Positions 1 through 11,521 are shown, counted from the stretch's first letter. The stretch: 64,000 nucleotides of DNA from Lycium barbarum (GCF_019175385.1 NC_083344.1:3696965-3760964); one strand, 5' to 3'. Translations and numbers: made by a program. The notes: generated by a model from the sequence alone, not told the origin.

Positions 1-1920
1 CAAATGGAGTGTCTTGCAATACAATATCGTGCTATGTAAATATTATGCAATGCAGTAGACACCTCTTACGCTCTACTCTCGTACACACATGCTATGGCAA
101 TGCCTCATAGTCATGACCCATGGGGGACCCACGAAGTCCATGTACCACTCGTGTTCTCCGGCAGAAACCTCGGAGGCTATCAATTTCTCTCAATCTCCGG
201 CAAAGACCTCAGAGTCTCTCTGTCACTCTCAATCTCCGGCAAAGACCTCGGAGTATCTCTGTCACTCTCAATCTCCGGCAAAGACCTCGGAGTCTCTCAA
301 TCACTCTCCTCACCATTAGGAAAACATAAAAGTAATATGGAAGCATGTCATACATGATATCAGTCTCAACTATATCACCAATATGCAATAAACAAGTACA
401 AGTCATATTATTGTCCATGGCTCAATAATCAATATTACCCTTCCCTTTCATAAGGTGAGTGAGCTAGTATGTGATAAAGATACAACTAGGTGATAATTAC
501 ATCAAATAACACATAAAATATGGGATGCATGCCTCGCATGAAATCAACCTCAATAATCACCGCAGTCATAGGTTTCATAGATTCATACTAGGAAGTGTAA
601 TTCAATAATCATTTTCTCAGTAATAACCTTCCTCTTCCATATGACCAGTGAGATCACAAGAGAGAGGAAATTATATCAAGTACATGAAATCACAATACAG
701 TGACAAGCTCATATAACGATATCACAATAATGATGACAAGCCCACGTAACAGCTGGCATTATCAACCTAGATGAAATTTACCTCCACACCATGCCTGAAG
801 ACCTATCATGCTTTCCCCGTCAATCACTACTATCTACATACGTTTTGCTAACCAGAGTCTAGACATAAAGTAAACCGTAACCTACCTCAATGTCGAACAG
901 GTGTCACGAACTTTCACACCAAAGCTTTTTCCTTCTGAAGTGCTTCCGAACGGACAAGGTCTTATGTGCCAAGAAATATTCTTCTTCCACCTTACTTCAC
1001 TTCGAAGAAAGCCCGAACTCAACAACACGACAAAACAAACGACGAGATCGAAGCGGTGAGCGAAACCCGTCATAAAATTATATAACGTTGTTGCTTGCTT
1101 AATCTTTTAAGTACTGAGCCTAATGTTTATGGAGTAGTACGTTGCTGCTCACTTCTTTTTCATTTGCTGCTCAAGAGAAAGAAAATTGAAATAAAGTCAC
1201 TGCTATTTTCTAGTGTGGCCGACGTTAGAATGTTTGGAAAAGGAAGTTGTGGCATATTTCCTTCTCAAATCTTTGGTTCAGCCAAAGTGAGATATATGTG
1301 TATATTTTCCATTAATGGGTAGTGGGGACCGCACATGTGAAACATAATTAGTTTCCCCCAAGGTTCCACACAAGACTAATAATGATCCTAGTTAAAAGTT
1401 GCCTCATTTTTATTTAAATGGTGCTACTCTCTTTTTTTTAATTGTTTATTCCTCCACTCTTAGTACTACTAAATATTTAAACAACTTCCTTTGCCTTCTC
1501 TGGAAAAGCAAACACCAGAATTCACATTCCTCTACTCAATAATCCTCTTACCAATGAATTTGAAGGACCATGAAAGAGATGACTTGTCTCTAATCTTTTG
1601 CTAGCCACCAAAGCAACGGTGCACCCACACTAAAATCATTATCCAAAATAATCTTTTTACTCAACCATTTTGTTTTATTTAAAAATTATCCACTCCGTCA
1701 AATACCATATTTACCCACTTACGCCTTATATGTGTGCAAATAATATTTCTATGAATAAACTATTCTCACACATTAAATACATATGTTCTAAAATTTACTC
1801 GTCAATTAAATAACCGAATCACCCGTTATCGTAAGCTATAGACAGCAAGATTAGACCACGAAAAGGGTGTTTTAGGGATATTAGGCCTAAAAGTGCTAAA
1901 CGACTAAATGGGTCGTTACA
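1..1920 (-). mobile_element. LTR of a Ty3/gypsy-type retrotransposon, minus strand, cut by the window edge
   Basis: Read on the minus strand, an LTR-like sequence starts at 1,920 with TGTAACGACCCATTTAGTCG, the kind of start (TG, then a GTAACGACCC block) common in Solanaceae gypsy LTRs. It runs leftward past the window start, so its other end, its partner LTR and its target duplication are not visible. It contains a 39-bp tandem array (155-310) and no credible gene; the short open frames inside are in repeats or low-complexity sequence. Just outside it (1,940-2,072) is a short coding remnant, as expected for the 3' end of a pol region. Family assignment rests on motif recognition only. Confidence 0.6.
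155..310. repeat. 39-bp tandem array inside the minus-strand LTR (about four units)
   Basis: The motif TCTCCGGCA(A/G)A(G/A)ACCTC recurs at 155, 194, 233 and 272, exactly 39 bp apart. The first unit is diverged and the last three are nearly identical. Each unit core has short inverted arms (CTCCG...CGGAG). The open frames read through this block are by-products of the repeat and change identity by phase, so I do not call them genes. Confidence 0.9.
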
Positions 1921-1939
1921 TCAGATACCAATTAAACAA

Positions 1940-2072
1940 TCACTCGTCCTCGAGCGACAAGAGAGAATGAACGCTGACGGTAACTAAAGAATCTTTAATA
2001 GGACAATGCGGGAAATCTCTATGGAATGCATCATAAACATTTCTCTCTCGCCTTACTAGCTGGAACTCCCTC
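1940..2072 (-). pseudogene. Short coding remnant next to the minus-strand LTR, probably the 3' end of a retrotransposon pol
   Basis: On the minus strand, an open frame of about 43 codons from 2,072 ends with a stop at 1,940-1,942, 20 bp before the LTR start at 1,920. It contains the strings RERNVYDAFHRDFPHC and TVSVHSLLSLEDE and is preceded in frame by a stop. Position and length suit the last codons of a retrotransposon polyprotein. No protease, reverse transcriptase or integrase motif follows upstream, so the body is missing or diverged beyond recognition. Confidence 0.4.
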
Positions 2073-4240
2073 TAACTTAGATAAAAGACCTAATTTTCAT
2101 ATTTCCAAATTCAAATTTTCCCCCATCCTCGGTTTCTGAATATAAGCACTGCTTTTTGTCAAAATGTTCTAATCCTATATAACCAAACCTATGAACGTTA
2201 TCGATAGGCCCCACAATTTTCCTTAGAACCACACCAACCTTAGACTAAGACACAAATCTTGCCCACTCTGAACTGGTAAAGTATTCTGATTCCACTAACC
2301 CTTCTTTCATGGATAAACCCCAATTACATATGTTTTGAAATCTGTATAGATATAAATACCAACGTGCAGCACCCATGTTTTTCCTAGAAGTAGAAAGAAA
2401 AGAAAATGAATTCTTGAAAAAGAGAAAGAGCAGGGACGTTAGTTGCTGCTATGGGAAATTGGCTTGGCAGGTCATATTAATTTTTTCCCTATAGATAGAA
2501 ATATATCATTCAACCATGTATTTTTTTTTTTTTTTTTGCTGCTCTCCTTTACCTTAGTAGAAAGTGGTCCCCATTGGTGGAACTTTGTTCCATTAAAATG
2601 AAGACAAAACGTTGCTCCATATTCCTTTCATAAGTAAATGACCTTTCTTTTATAAATATGAATCCTTTCATAGTGGACCTTGGGGTCCACTTCCATAATT
2701 TACTTCAATAATAACCCTCTCATCTAAATATGTCACCTACATGAATATGACACATATGCCACTAGTTGATGCCACCAGATTCGTACATATATATGAGTCA
2801 TTTGTCATCCTACTACAATTATTAAATAATTCCTTGTTCACAATCTCTGAAATTATGATCACTTAAGGCTGCCAACAAAACACAACAACAAGTTGTGGCT
2901 CTTTTTTTTTTCTTTTTTTTTTTTTAAATACAAGCTGGCCACTTTTCCTCTCATTATGCCTAAAAACGTGGAAATAAAGATAATGATGGAATCCACTTTA
3001 CATTTGGCTTTATTTGGCCCATGTCCACCACTTAGTCAATTACTCAATCAAAATGGTAAATTAGAACACTTATTTTATGTCATTCATGGAAATATTAAAG
3101 TTGACCTGTAGCACATGACGTAATTACAAAATGAAAAATTCTACCAAGGCTTAATACTATATTAATGGTTATATGAAAAGATAAATGGACAAGAAAAGGG
3201 AGTTATCCGCTTTGCCAAGAAAAGCTATGAACAGATGCTGCAATTCTCCATATTCATAAAAAGCAAATTGAACCCACAATCATTACTAATATCATCTTTG
3301 ACATGAACACTATAACCTAACCACTAAGCACATGGAGGATTAATTATATTACACCAAGAATCAATAATTGGAAGAAATCCTTACTTGCACAGTTGAGTTC
3401 CTAGAATTCTTGTTGGAACGTTTCTGCTCTAAAAAAAAAAAGAATTATTCCAAAGCTAAAGATGTTGCTGCCAACGTATTGCTTTTCAATTTCATTCTCA
3501 AAGTTAAAGTTGCTGCCAACATTTCTACTCCTCTTAAAATAAATAACTCCCATTTGTTAGATAAAGAATTGGACTCCATATAATGGACCGTGAGCTGTAC
3601 ATCATAGCTATTACTTTACTATACTCTATTCCTATCCTAATGATGCCTACTTGTATATATTTACATAATGACTTGTAATCACGGCCACCACACCACTATA
3701 AGTACATAGTCCCACTTTGTTGCCCATTTCCTATAATTTCACGTGTAGGTGTGGTTGACAACAAGTCACCATTCTAGTTATAATTATTTAAGTTCCTTCT
3801 ACTTTTTCATCTTTCTTTTGGAACATAACGTGCACAAAACAAAGGGTAGTGAGCTTAGCCCACTTACTTACTCCACTAATTCATACAAAATTTCATATAT
3901 TAAATCCTTAATTAAATTTCCATACGTTGCAGTTAATCTCTAAGAAGATAAAACAACGTTGCCTTAAATATAGATATATAAGTACTGTACGTTTTCCTTG
4001 GTATTCTTTGTTTTGTTTGCTGAAAATTATTCATCATCCATAGTGATATGTATTCCAAAGTTCAACAAAGTGTAGTGGCCAACCTCTTCCTTTTTACACA
4101 TGAATATCATAGGGAGACACACTTATACTTGTCCATGATATTTCACCACTACCACTTAATATCATAATTAGTCACCAAATAATATACTTGTCTTAATAAT
4201 GCCAAGAACTACTCCTCCCTTCACACGTTGAGAAGGGAGT

Positions 4241-4281
<41 letters not shown>

Positions 4282-4690
4282 GTGGCTGCTTACTCAATTA
4301 AAGCTACTGCCCAACTTCTTATAATGTTTCATCCACTAATTGTTGTCCAACAATTTAGAATTAATTTGTTTGTTAAATGACCACTCCACTATATCTATAC
4401 CCTATTCCCACCTTTTCATAATTATGTTCCACTTCCACCAACCTTTAGAAAGGAAAAGTCATAGCACTAATCCATTAATCAAATTATTTTTATCCTTTAT
4501 CCCCACTACAATCCAACATTAATAACAAAAATGCCCAGCTGTTTCATCTCGTTTCTCGTTCCAACTGATCCCAAAACTCGCTTTTGATGCTTCCAACGGA
4601 TTCCTTGTGAAATTTCACTCAAGTTAGGCTTTTGAATCACTCAATTTGACCTTATAATGAATGAGATATGGTGGTTTCAAGTTTTGGAAA
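2073..4690. other. Non-coding, repeat-like region with no gene seen
   Basis: AT-rich sequence with many stops in all frames. Short related phrases such as ACGTTGCTGC recur through 1,085-4,330, which suggests degraded LTR or element DNA in the same style as the LTR at the left edge. A T-run (2,521-2,537), an A-run near 3,431 and an (AT)n microsatellite (about 4,233-4,276) are present. I could not define ends or target duplications. Confidence 0.5.
4233..4276. repeat. (AT)n microsatellite
   Basis: Uninterrupted AT dinucleotides for about 44 bp in a non-coding repeat region. Confidence 0.95.
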
Positions 4691-4793
4691 GAATGTTTGA
4701 CAACAAGTGGTATCAGAGCTTAAAGAACTTCACTCTATACCGACTTGTTTGACAACAAGTGGTATCAGAGCATAAATGAGAGCAGAAGGTGAA
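4540..4793 (+). mobile_element. Left remnant of the host retroelement, with a duplicated primer-binding site
   Basis: This stretch ends with two copies of TTGACAACAAGTGGTATCAGAGC (starts 4,697 and 4,749, 52 bp apart). TGGTATCAGAGC is complementary to the 3' end of plant initiator tRNA-Met and is the usual primer-binding site of plant LTR elements, and the preceding ACAACA suits an LTR end. The gypsy element at 4,794-14,669 was inserted just after, so the continuation of this host is at 14,670. A matching left LTR start was not found. Confidence 0.5.
4789..4793. repeat. Target-site duplication, left copy (GTGAA)
   Basis: GTGAA lies directly before the TG of the left LTR and is repeated perfectly at 14,670-14,674 after the CA of the right LTR. 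A 5-bp duplication is standard for gypsy and copia integrases and fixes the element borders. Confidence 0.9.
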
Positions 4794-7700
4794 TGTTATA
4801 TCCCGAAATTTCGTACATTTAGTAAATCAAAAAAATTGTGACTAATAAGAAATAAGGTAATATTTTGATTTTATTTAATATATATGTTGTTCATGAAAAA
4901 TATTGACGCGAAAATATGGAGGAAGGCCAAGGGCGAAATTGGAATTTCGGAAATTAGTTTCGTGAATTACAAAATATGATCCATAACTAATTGGGCTCAA
5001 AAAAAAAATAGAAGCCCAAAACCAAGAAGTGGCCGGCCAAGGGAACAAAAAAAAAGGCCCAAGTCCATGTTCTAATTTAATTGATCAATAAATAGATAAA
5101 AAGGCCACCATTTTTCTTCATTTTAGAAGTTTCAAGAACAAAAAAATTGAGAGCACAAAGATAAGGGGTCATTCGGCCAACACAAAGAAAACAAAAGAGA
5201 AAAATTTTAGCCCATCAATCTTGAGTCCAAAAATTGTAATTTTCTTGTATTCCTACTAAGCTCAAGACCCTCTTCAATGTGGGATAATTGGTTTTGGCAA
5301 GAAAATCACTTTGGTGGCAAGTGGAGAATTTGAAGAAAAGGTAAAATTTTTATTCTTTTGTGTTATGGAAAACTTATATATATATATTGTAGCATGTGAA
5401 AATGAATAAAAGTATGAAATTGGTGTGTCATGGGTATGTATGTGTGTGGCCGTGTGTTGTTGATTGATGGAGAAGGATGAACAAATTTTATTTATTATGT
5501 TAATTGTGTTGTTGTAGCTTTGTGGTGTAAATGGAAGAATATTAGCCCAAATTGGCATGAAAATTTGTTGTTCAGTTGTTGTAGGAAGTTTTGTGATTTT
5601 ATTGTAAATTTATGTAATTATGGAAATGGACGTGTTAGGGTGCAAATTGTGATTGTTGTTAATGAAATTGGAAGATAAAAATATGTTGTGAATATTTATG
5701 TCGAAGGTTGGAGGTTTCGGGTGAATTATGGTTTCGGTGGAATTTTTGTATATTTGGTAGAATGATATGAAATGCTTTCGGATTGCATTTGAATGATCTT
5801 GAGTTAGTAAATGAATATGAAAACGTTGATATTGGTCTGAAAGTGTGAAGTTGGAGTAGAAGTTGTTGTGTTATGTAGAAAGGGAGACTATTTATGTTAG
5901 AATGTGTTTTGTAATGATTGTTGAAGTTGTTGGTATAGCTGTGGGTGTTGTTGTTGACATTTTGGTCGAGTTAAATTCTCGGGGATGTTGAATTTATAGG
6001 GGAGGTGCTGCCCAAATTTCTGTAGACAAGTATGGATTTAAGATTAAATTTCTAAAGGCTTATAATTTATATTTGGTAATTGTGACCAATTGTAGATTTT
6101 GGAGGAAACGGGATTTGAGTTTGGACAAGCGAAAAAGGGAAATAAGGTATGTAAAGCTTTACCTTTCCTTCTTTTGGCATGTCTTAGACATAATAGGTTT
6201 GGATACGAGCCTCGGGGATAACTCTATTTCTAGAAATCCGAGTTTGAATTTGACCCTTTTTCATTCAATAGAATTGAATCAAGTACTTCGTGCCTTGTTG
6301 AGACAACTGCCCAAACATCTAAAATTTGCCCAAATGGAACCGGATTACACTAAAACTTTCATAAGTGGCTCCATAAAGCTTTATGTACGTAATTTGTGTA
6401 CGCCACCTCGATTCGACCCGAGGTGGGCCCATAATTCCCGAGACCGTCTGGTATTGTTCTATTTGACTTATTTTCGCACGGCAATTAAGGGAAACTTTTG
6501 GCTGTTGTTCCGATTACTAAGCGATGGTTGTTTTAACTATTCTGTTGAGTTCTGTGATCTATCTGGATATGTACAAACGATCTCAGAAGCTTTGCTTGAC
6601 ATAATTTGTCGTAACATCCGAAAAGTACGTACTATGACTATCGTTTGGTTCCTTCTCTAAATGATTTACCGTTTGGATTACTTTATCAAATCCTTGTAAA
6701 TATTTTATGATGTATATGGTTTCGCACTACTCTGCTCGTGCGTACCCCTATTATGTCGTTTGCCAAGTCCCGGTCGTATGTTATTATTCGTACTATGTTA
6801 AATTTGGTCCTAATATGTATGTCATGAATATGATATGAATATTATATGTTATATATTATATTATGGATCGGGCCAAACGTTCCTCGGCAGTATATATATT
6901 ATATTATGGATCGGGCCGAACGTTCCTCGGCAGTATATATTATATTATGGATCGGGCCGAACGTTCCTCAGTAGTATATATTATATTATGGATCGGGCCG
7001 AACGTTCCTCGGCAGTATATATTATATTATGGATCGGGCCGAACGTTCCTCCGCAGTATATATTATATTATGGATCGGGCCGAACGTTCCTCGGCAGTAT
7101 ATATTATATTATGGATCGGGCCGAACGTTCCTCGGCAGTATATATTACATTATGGATGGGGTCGTACGTTCCTCGGCACTGCTATGTTAAATATGGATCG
7201 GTTATATGTATATGTGTATGGTGACATATGACGTCAGCCCGTATGATCTGCGTTTAGAAAGTAAGTATTTTGGCATTCCAGATGATTCACTCATTTTTGA
7301 TACTTTGTTTGACACATGGCATCGGTAAGCATGATTCAAGTATTGTAATAAGCACCTGGGTATTTTGACTAATGTACTTACTTCCTTGTACTGTTGTTCA
7401 GCTTATGTTTCTATTTTCTATATTTCATGTCTTACATACTCAGTACATATTCCGTACTGACCCCCTCTTCTTCGGGGGCTGTGTTTCATGCCCGCAGGTA
7501 CAGACGCTTGTGTGAGAGACCCGACGGCTTAGGTCATCTGTTCTGCTGCTCTGGAGTGCTCCCTTGTTCTGGAGCCCATCTTTTGGTACATACTCTTCCG
7601 TTATGTATATGTATGTGTATATTCAGGGGTACGGCGGGGCCCTGTCCCGTCATATGATTCTGTTATGTCTGTTAGAGGCCCGTAGACATATTTGTGGGTC

Positions 7701-8010
7701 GTGGGTCGTGTTTGTTTGGTTTTGTCCGTGATCTGTGCCTTAAGCGGCCCTGTTTGCTATTATGGCCGAAATGGCCCATATGTTTGCATATGTATGTATA
7801 TTCAGGCGATGTGTATTCCGCCAGCCTACGGGCTTTGGTATGATATTTCTGATCTACGTGGCCGCTTAAGACGACGTCTGTTCTTAGTATCTGTGTAAAT
7901 TAACGTATGCTAAAATATGAATAAGTCTTTGATATGTCGATTTGGTATGTGAATGTGTATGAGTGTCTAACTAGGGCACCAGTCACGGTCCACGGGGTTG
8001 GGTCGTGACA
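4794..8010 (+). repeat. 5' LTR (3,217 bp)
   Basis: Starts TGTTATATCCCG and ends GGGTCGTGACA, immediately before the primer-binding site. It is aligned end to end with 11,536-14,669. It holds a 41-bp tandem array (6,865-7,200), with two more units than the right LTR; this accounts for nearly all of the 83-bp length difference. A 195-codon open frame (6,073-6,660) starts at TTG and is rejected as coding. At over 3 kb this LTR is unusually long for a plant gypsy element. Confidence 0.92.
6865..7200. repeat. 41-bp tandem array in the 5' LTR (eight units plus a partial)
   Basis: GGATCGGGCC recurs at 6,865, 6,908, 6,949, 6,990, 7,031, 7,072 and 7,113, with a diverged unit at 7,154 and a partial at 7,195. 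Spacing is 41 bp except for the first interval (43). Each unit contains GAACGTTC, a perfect palindrome, within CCGAACGTTCCTCGG, and an AT-rich spacer. Units touch each other without unique spacers, so this is not a CRISPR-like array. Confidence 0.93.
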
Positions 8011-8014
8011 AAAG

Positions 8015-8026
8015 TGGTATCAGAGC
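8015..8026 (+). promoter_or_regulatory. Primer-binding site for initiator tRNA-Met
   Basis: TGGTATCAGAGC starts four bases after the 5' LTR end. It is complementary to the 3' end of plant initiator tRNA-Met, the standard primer for minus-strand DNA synthesis in these elements. Confidence 0.9.
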
Positions 8027-8213
8027 GGTTGGTCCTCGGAATGTCTGCAGGTCGTGTCTAGTAGAGTCTTGTTTATCGGTGTGTGGTGCACCACATCTAT
8101 AAACAGGAGGCTACAGGACATTTAGGATGTTACCCTTCCTTCGATCTTAGATCGTGCGATAGAGCTGTATTATTAGGATGGTTCCTTTCTAACGAATTGT
8201 TACGTTTTCAGCG

Positions 8214-9488
8214 ATGCCTCCGAGGAAAGCAACAGCCACCCAGAAGGGCAAGTCAGTGGCAGTTAGAGAGACCAGCGAGGCCCAGAGGGTTACCAGGGCC
8301 CGTACCTAGCCTGTACTTGAGGACGTGCCCCCGTCAGCCGGTTCTGCTGCACTATCATTATCAGAGGAGCCTGGAGCAGCAGCAGCAGCCGCTGCCGCTG
8401 TGGATCAGGAGGCGGCTCCACCAGTAGCTCCAGAGGCTCCAGCGCCCGAGCCACCAGCTCCTCAGCTAGGAGCAGAGTATAGGGCAATGAGAGATGTTGT
8501 ACAGTTACTGACGAGGTTAGTAGCAGCGCAGGCTCACGGGCCTGGACCGGGGGGTGATTATGTTGATAGACGTGACAGCTTAAGAGTTCGCCACTTTCTG
8601 ACCTGTAACCCTCCGGAGTTCTATGGGTCAAAGCCCGACGAGGACCCCCAGGTCTTTATTCGACAGATGCAGCGTACGCTGAGATTAATCAGAGCTTCTG
8701 AGACTGAGTCTGTCGAGCTGGCTTCATATAGATTGCGTGATGTAGCGATTAATTGGTATAAATCCTGGGAGCTGTCCAGAGGCGAAGATGCCCCTCCGGC
8801 TGTATGGGATGAGTTTACAGCCGCTTTTCTCGGCCATTTTCTGCTGCCCGAGTTGCGGCGAGCGAGGGCTGACAGATTCTTACGGCTGAGACAGTCGGGC
8901 AGGAGTGTCCGGGAGTACAGCCTAGAGTTTAACTCTTTGGCTAGATATGCGCCCACCATCGTGGCTGATATGACTGACAGGATGCACCGATATGTGATGG
9001 GGTTGGATGACTACCTGATTGATAGTTGTATGGTGATGGCATCTCAGTCCGGGATGGATATTGCACGGCTGCAGGCATATGCCCAGGGGATGGAGGATAG
9101 ACGCAGAGAGCGCCAGCCCGATAGAGATTATGACCGGAGCCAGCCCAAGAGGGCTAGATCAGTTGGTTATCCTGGGGAGTTCCGAGGCGGCCAGCCTCAG
9201 CAGCAGTATAGTGGGCACCCTTCCCGGTCAGTACGGAGTACACCCCTACAGTCTACGGGCAGGAGACCAGATGGTGCAGAGTATTCAGGAACGGGTCAGA
9301 GCTCCAGGGCCTCGGGCTCGCAGGTGGTCAGAGGTTCCGGTACCACGGGTGCTTGTTTTACTTGTGGCCATCAGGGCCATTTTATGAGGGATTGTCCGCT
9401 TAGAAGGGGTTCAGCTAGTGCAGCCCAGCCTACCGGATCGGTTGCTGGCCCATCTTCCCGTTCTGCAGCCATGCGCCCTACGGGGTAA
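8214..9488 (+). pseudogene. Retrotransposon gag with a premature stop
   Basis: The likely start is the ATG at 8,214. Codon 32 is TAG (8,307-8,309), after which the same frame stays open to 9,488 for about 392 codons. The frame shows an Ala/Pro-rich N-terminus, a retrotransposon gag capsid region (about 8,600-9,110), an Arg-rich linker and one CCHC zinc knuckle CFTCGHQGHFMRDC near 9,351-9,392, which binds RNA. In related elements gag usually continues into pol; here TAA closes it at 9,486. The two stops would prevent a full Gag unless read through. A downstream start could give a shortened Gag from 8,325 (GTG) or a later ATG. Confidence 0.85.
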
Positions 9489-9491
9489 GAT

Positions 9492-9728
9492 ATGCCGACA
9501 CCAGCAGGTCGCGGTAGAGGTCGAGGCGGAGCTCCCGGTTCTAGCGGTCCTTCGAACCGCTTATATGCTTTGGCCAGCCGACAGGACCGGGAGGCGTCAC
9601 CAGACGTGATTACAAGTATACTGTTAATTTTCTACAGAAATGTATATGCATTGATAGATTCAGACTTTATTTTATTATGTATTCCCCCCCCCCCCCCCTC
9701 CCCCCGATTGTCATGGGAACTGGAATAA
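9492..9728 (+). pseudogene. Degenerate retrotransposon protease fragment
   Basis: Just past the gag stop an open frame of 78 codons carries a Gly/Arg-rich linker and then NVYALIDSDFILL, which matches the region around the catalytic aspartate of gypsy proteases. The usual D-S/T-G triad reads D-S-D, so the glycine is lost. The frame then runs into a C-rich tract (about 9,685-9,706) and ends; none of the remaining protease is recognisable. Best read as the point where pol has been deleted or decayed. Confidence 0.6.
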
Positions 9729-11130
9729 AAACCCGAAATTGATAGGACCGCTTGAGGTAACTACATATACAGATAAAAAGTGTATGTTGAGAATTTAAAA
9801 GTCTAACTCGGTAATTACATAGACAGAAAAATGAAAGACCCTCTTTAGATCGGAGTGGGACCCGCTACGAGAACTTTTCGAAAATTGTCAAGACCCCCGA
9901 CTTGTCTTAAATTACGTGATAAAGGTCGTACGGGGTAGCGGATGCAACTATATCGGCATTAACGCATCAAAATGCACTAAAGTTTCAAGGTTAAGCGTGC
10001 TAGGGCCAGAGCAATTTTGGGATGGGTGACCCTCTGGGAAATGTGCTAAAATTTTCACAAGTATAGATATAAGAGACAAATAGGAATTTGGGGTAATCTA
10101 AGGGAAATTAGAATATGTGGAGTGATTGGAAACCTTAAAGAAGTCGGGTAGGTTAAGGTAGAATAGGCCGGTAAAGCAGAAGAAAGCGCAACGCAGCTTT
10201 GAAATGAGAGTAAGTTTGAGTAAGCATTTGAGAAATGTTTGGTAAGTGAAATGGTAGTAAATGTATGTGTATGCATATGACATCCCATTCATGACCACAC
10301 CGATCGACCGGTGAACCATAACAACCAGTGTTGTAACGTATGGAAGACGTTAACCGGACAGAATGCAAGAGACAAGACGAAAGGTGTGGTACAGATGTAT
10401 GAGATGAACTGACATTGATTTCACTACAGGTCAAGATTAGCAGATTCTAATACAATGATATTTGGAAAGGAAAGAGAGTAAGTGAATGGAAGACAAGAGA
10501 AGAAGCTACTCCCTAAGAAAGGACTTCAATTGTAAGAAGATCACGGAAAGCGATGGTTATCTAAAGGGCCTAGACGTATATAGACCCTCTTAATAAAGGG
10601 GGGAGAACATATTAGATTTGAAACGAATTATAACAATCTGAGTTCCAGAAGGAAGCAATAAAGCGAGTAGGAACAACTAACATGAAATAATGCCTAATTA
10701 TAAGGAGTATACGTTGGGGAGCCAACAAAGAATGACGACTGATGGAACGATCACCAATCCAAGGAAGTTACAGACAGGTACACTAGCGTTAAGGGACGCA
10801 AGAAAAAGGAGATAAGGAAAGATCGCGGCAGTAACCCCAAAGGTGTTGCAAGTTAAGGAATTAACTGAATTCGAATCATAAGTTGTCATGGGTATAGTCG
10901 AACGGTGAAGGACGAGAAATGGTAAAATAATGGCATGTGTATACGTTCTGAATACTGATATGACTGACCTTGGAAAGGAATACAACCATTATGCTCATCA
11001 GCGACAAAGTCATTATTGGATAAACACTTAGAATGTAACAGTTGGAGGGAGGCTGGAAGGGGTACCGAAGCGATGAACGTAAAGAATATGGGATATGCTA
11101 CACATGAATCAGAGATATCATAAAATTAGA
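9729..11130. other. Non-coding interior of the gypsy element where pol should be
   Basis: No reverse transcriptase, RNase H or integrase motif can be read on either strand and stops are frequent. The only recognisable content is the 5S rRNA-like sequence at 9,940-10,058. Some short minus-strand frames at 10,055-10,434 overlap one another and look like chance. Confidence 0.7.
9940..10058 (+). pseudogene. 5S rRNA-derived sequence inside the gypsy element
   Basis: Aligned without gaps to the plant 5S rRNA consensus from memory, the first 100 positions agree at about 70%, and positions 51-100 at about 42 of 50. The three parts of the internal RNA polymerase III promoter are kept in order and spacing: box A (GTTAAGCGTGCTAGGGC from 9,990), intermediate element (GGATGG from 10,020) and box C (GTGACCCTCTGGGA from 10,026). 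The 3' 20 bases are diverged. It lies between the gag/protease remnant and the integrase tail, not in an LTR, unlike Cassandra TRIMs, which carry 5S sequence in their LTRs. Whether it is transcribed is unknown. Confidence 0.8.
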
Positions 11131-11134
11131 AACG

Positions 11135-11436
11135 GTACATCCAGTCTTCCACGTACCTATACTTCGCAAATATGTCAGCGATTCTTCCCAAGTGTTCCTA
11201 TAAATGATATCTAAATGACAGGGAAACTACCACATAAGGAATGATCTGTGTCTATAACGGATGGTCAGGTAAGAAAGCTATATATCAAAAACATGGTTCC
11301 GGTTAAAGTATTGCGGCCAAACAATAATAAAGAGGAGACGATCTGGGAAGTCGAAAGAAGAACTAAAGAAGAAGTATTCCTAAATGTTTTCTACGCCACA
11401 GGCAATCTAAGCTTCTTGAAAGGATATGTTAAATGA
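11135..11436 (+). pseudogene. Remnant of the integrase C-terminal tail
   Basis: From 11,135 the frame reads VHPVFHVPILRKYVSD, a hallmark near the C-terminus of gypsy integrases, and reaches a stop soon after. A second frame from 11,248 continues with DGQVRKLYIKNMVPVKVL and EETIWEVE, the usual following segment. The two pieces are in different frames, so at least one frameshift separates them. The catalytic core (DDE) is absent upstream. This shows that the element descends from a pol-bearing gypsy parent. Confidence 0.7.
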
Positions 11437-11521
11437 TCATATAAGACGACTATAAAGGAAACCTCCCCGAAGTATTACAACACCCCATGAGGTCAGTTTA
11501 ATATTCGAGGACGAATGTTCT

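Noticed and set aside
6073..6660. 195-codon open frame in both LTRs (also 12,814-13,401)
   Set aside because: It starts at TTG, resembles no known protein, and between the two LTR copies about four of six differences change the amino acid, as expected without selection. Presence in both LTRs follows from LTR copying.
6865..7200. Array of short repeats considered as a CRISPR array
   Set aside because: Units are directly adjacent without unique spacers and the context is a plant LTR.
6835..7231. Open frames of 120-130 codons with a repeated peptide (also 13,576-13,888)
   Set aside because: A by-product of the 41-bp tandem array: all three frames stay open through it, and the unit length is not a multiple of three.
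7394..7898. Open frames of 87 and 68 codons near the 3' end of the 5' LTR, repeated in the other LTR
   Set aside because: Not recognisable, in U3/R/U5-type DNA, and conserved only because LTRs are copies.
8290..8959. Minus-strand frames opposite gag
   Set aside because: Shadows of the gag reading frame, which has the recognised capsid and zinc knuckle.
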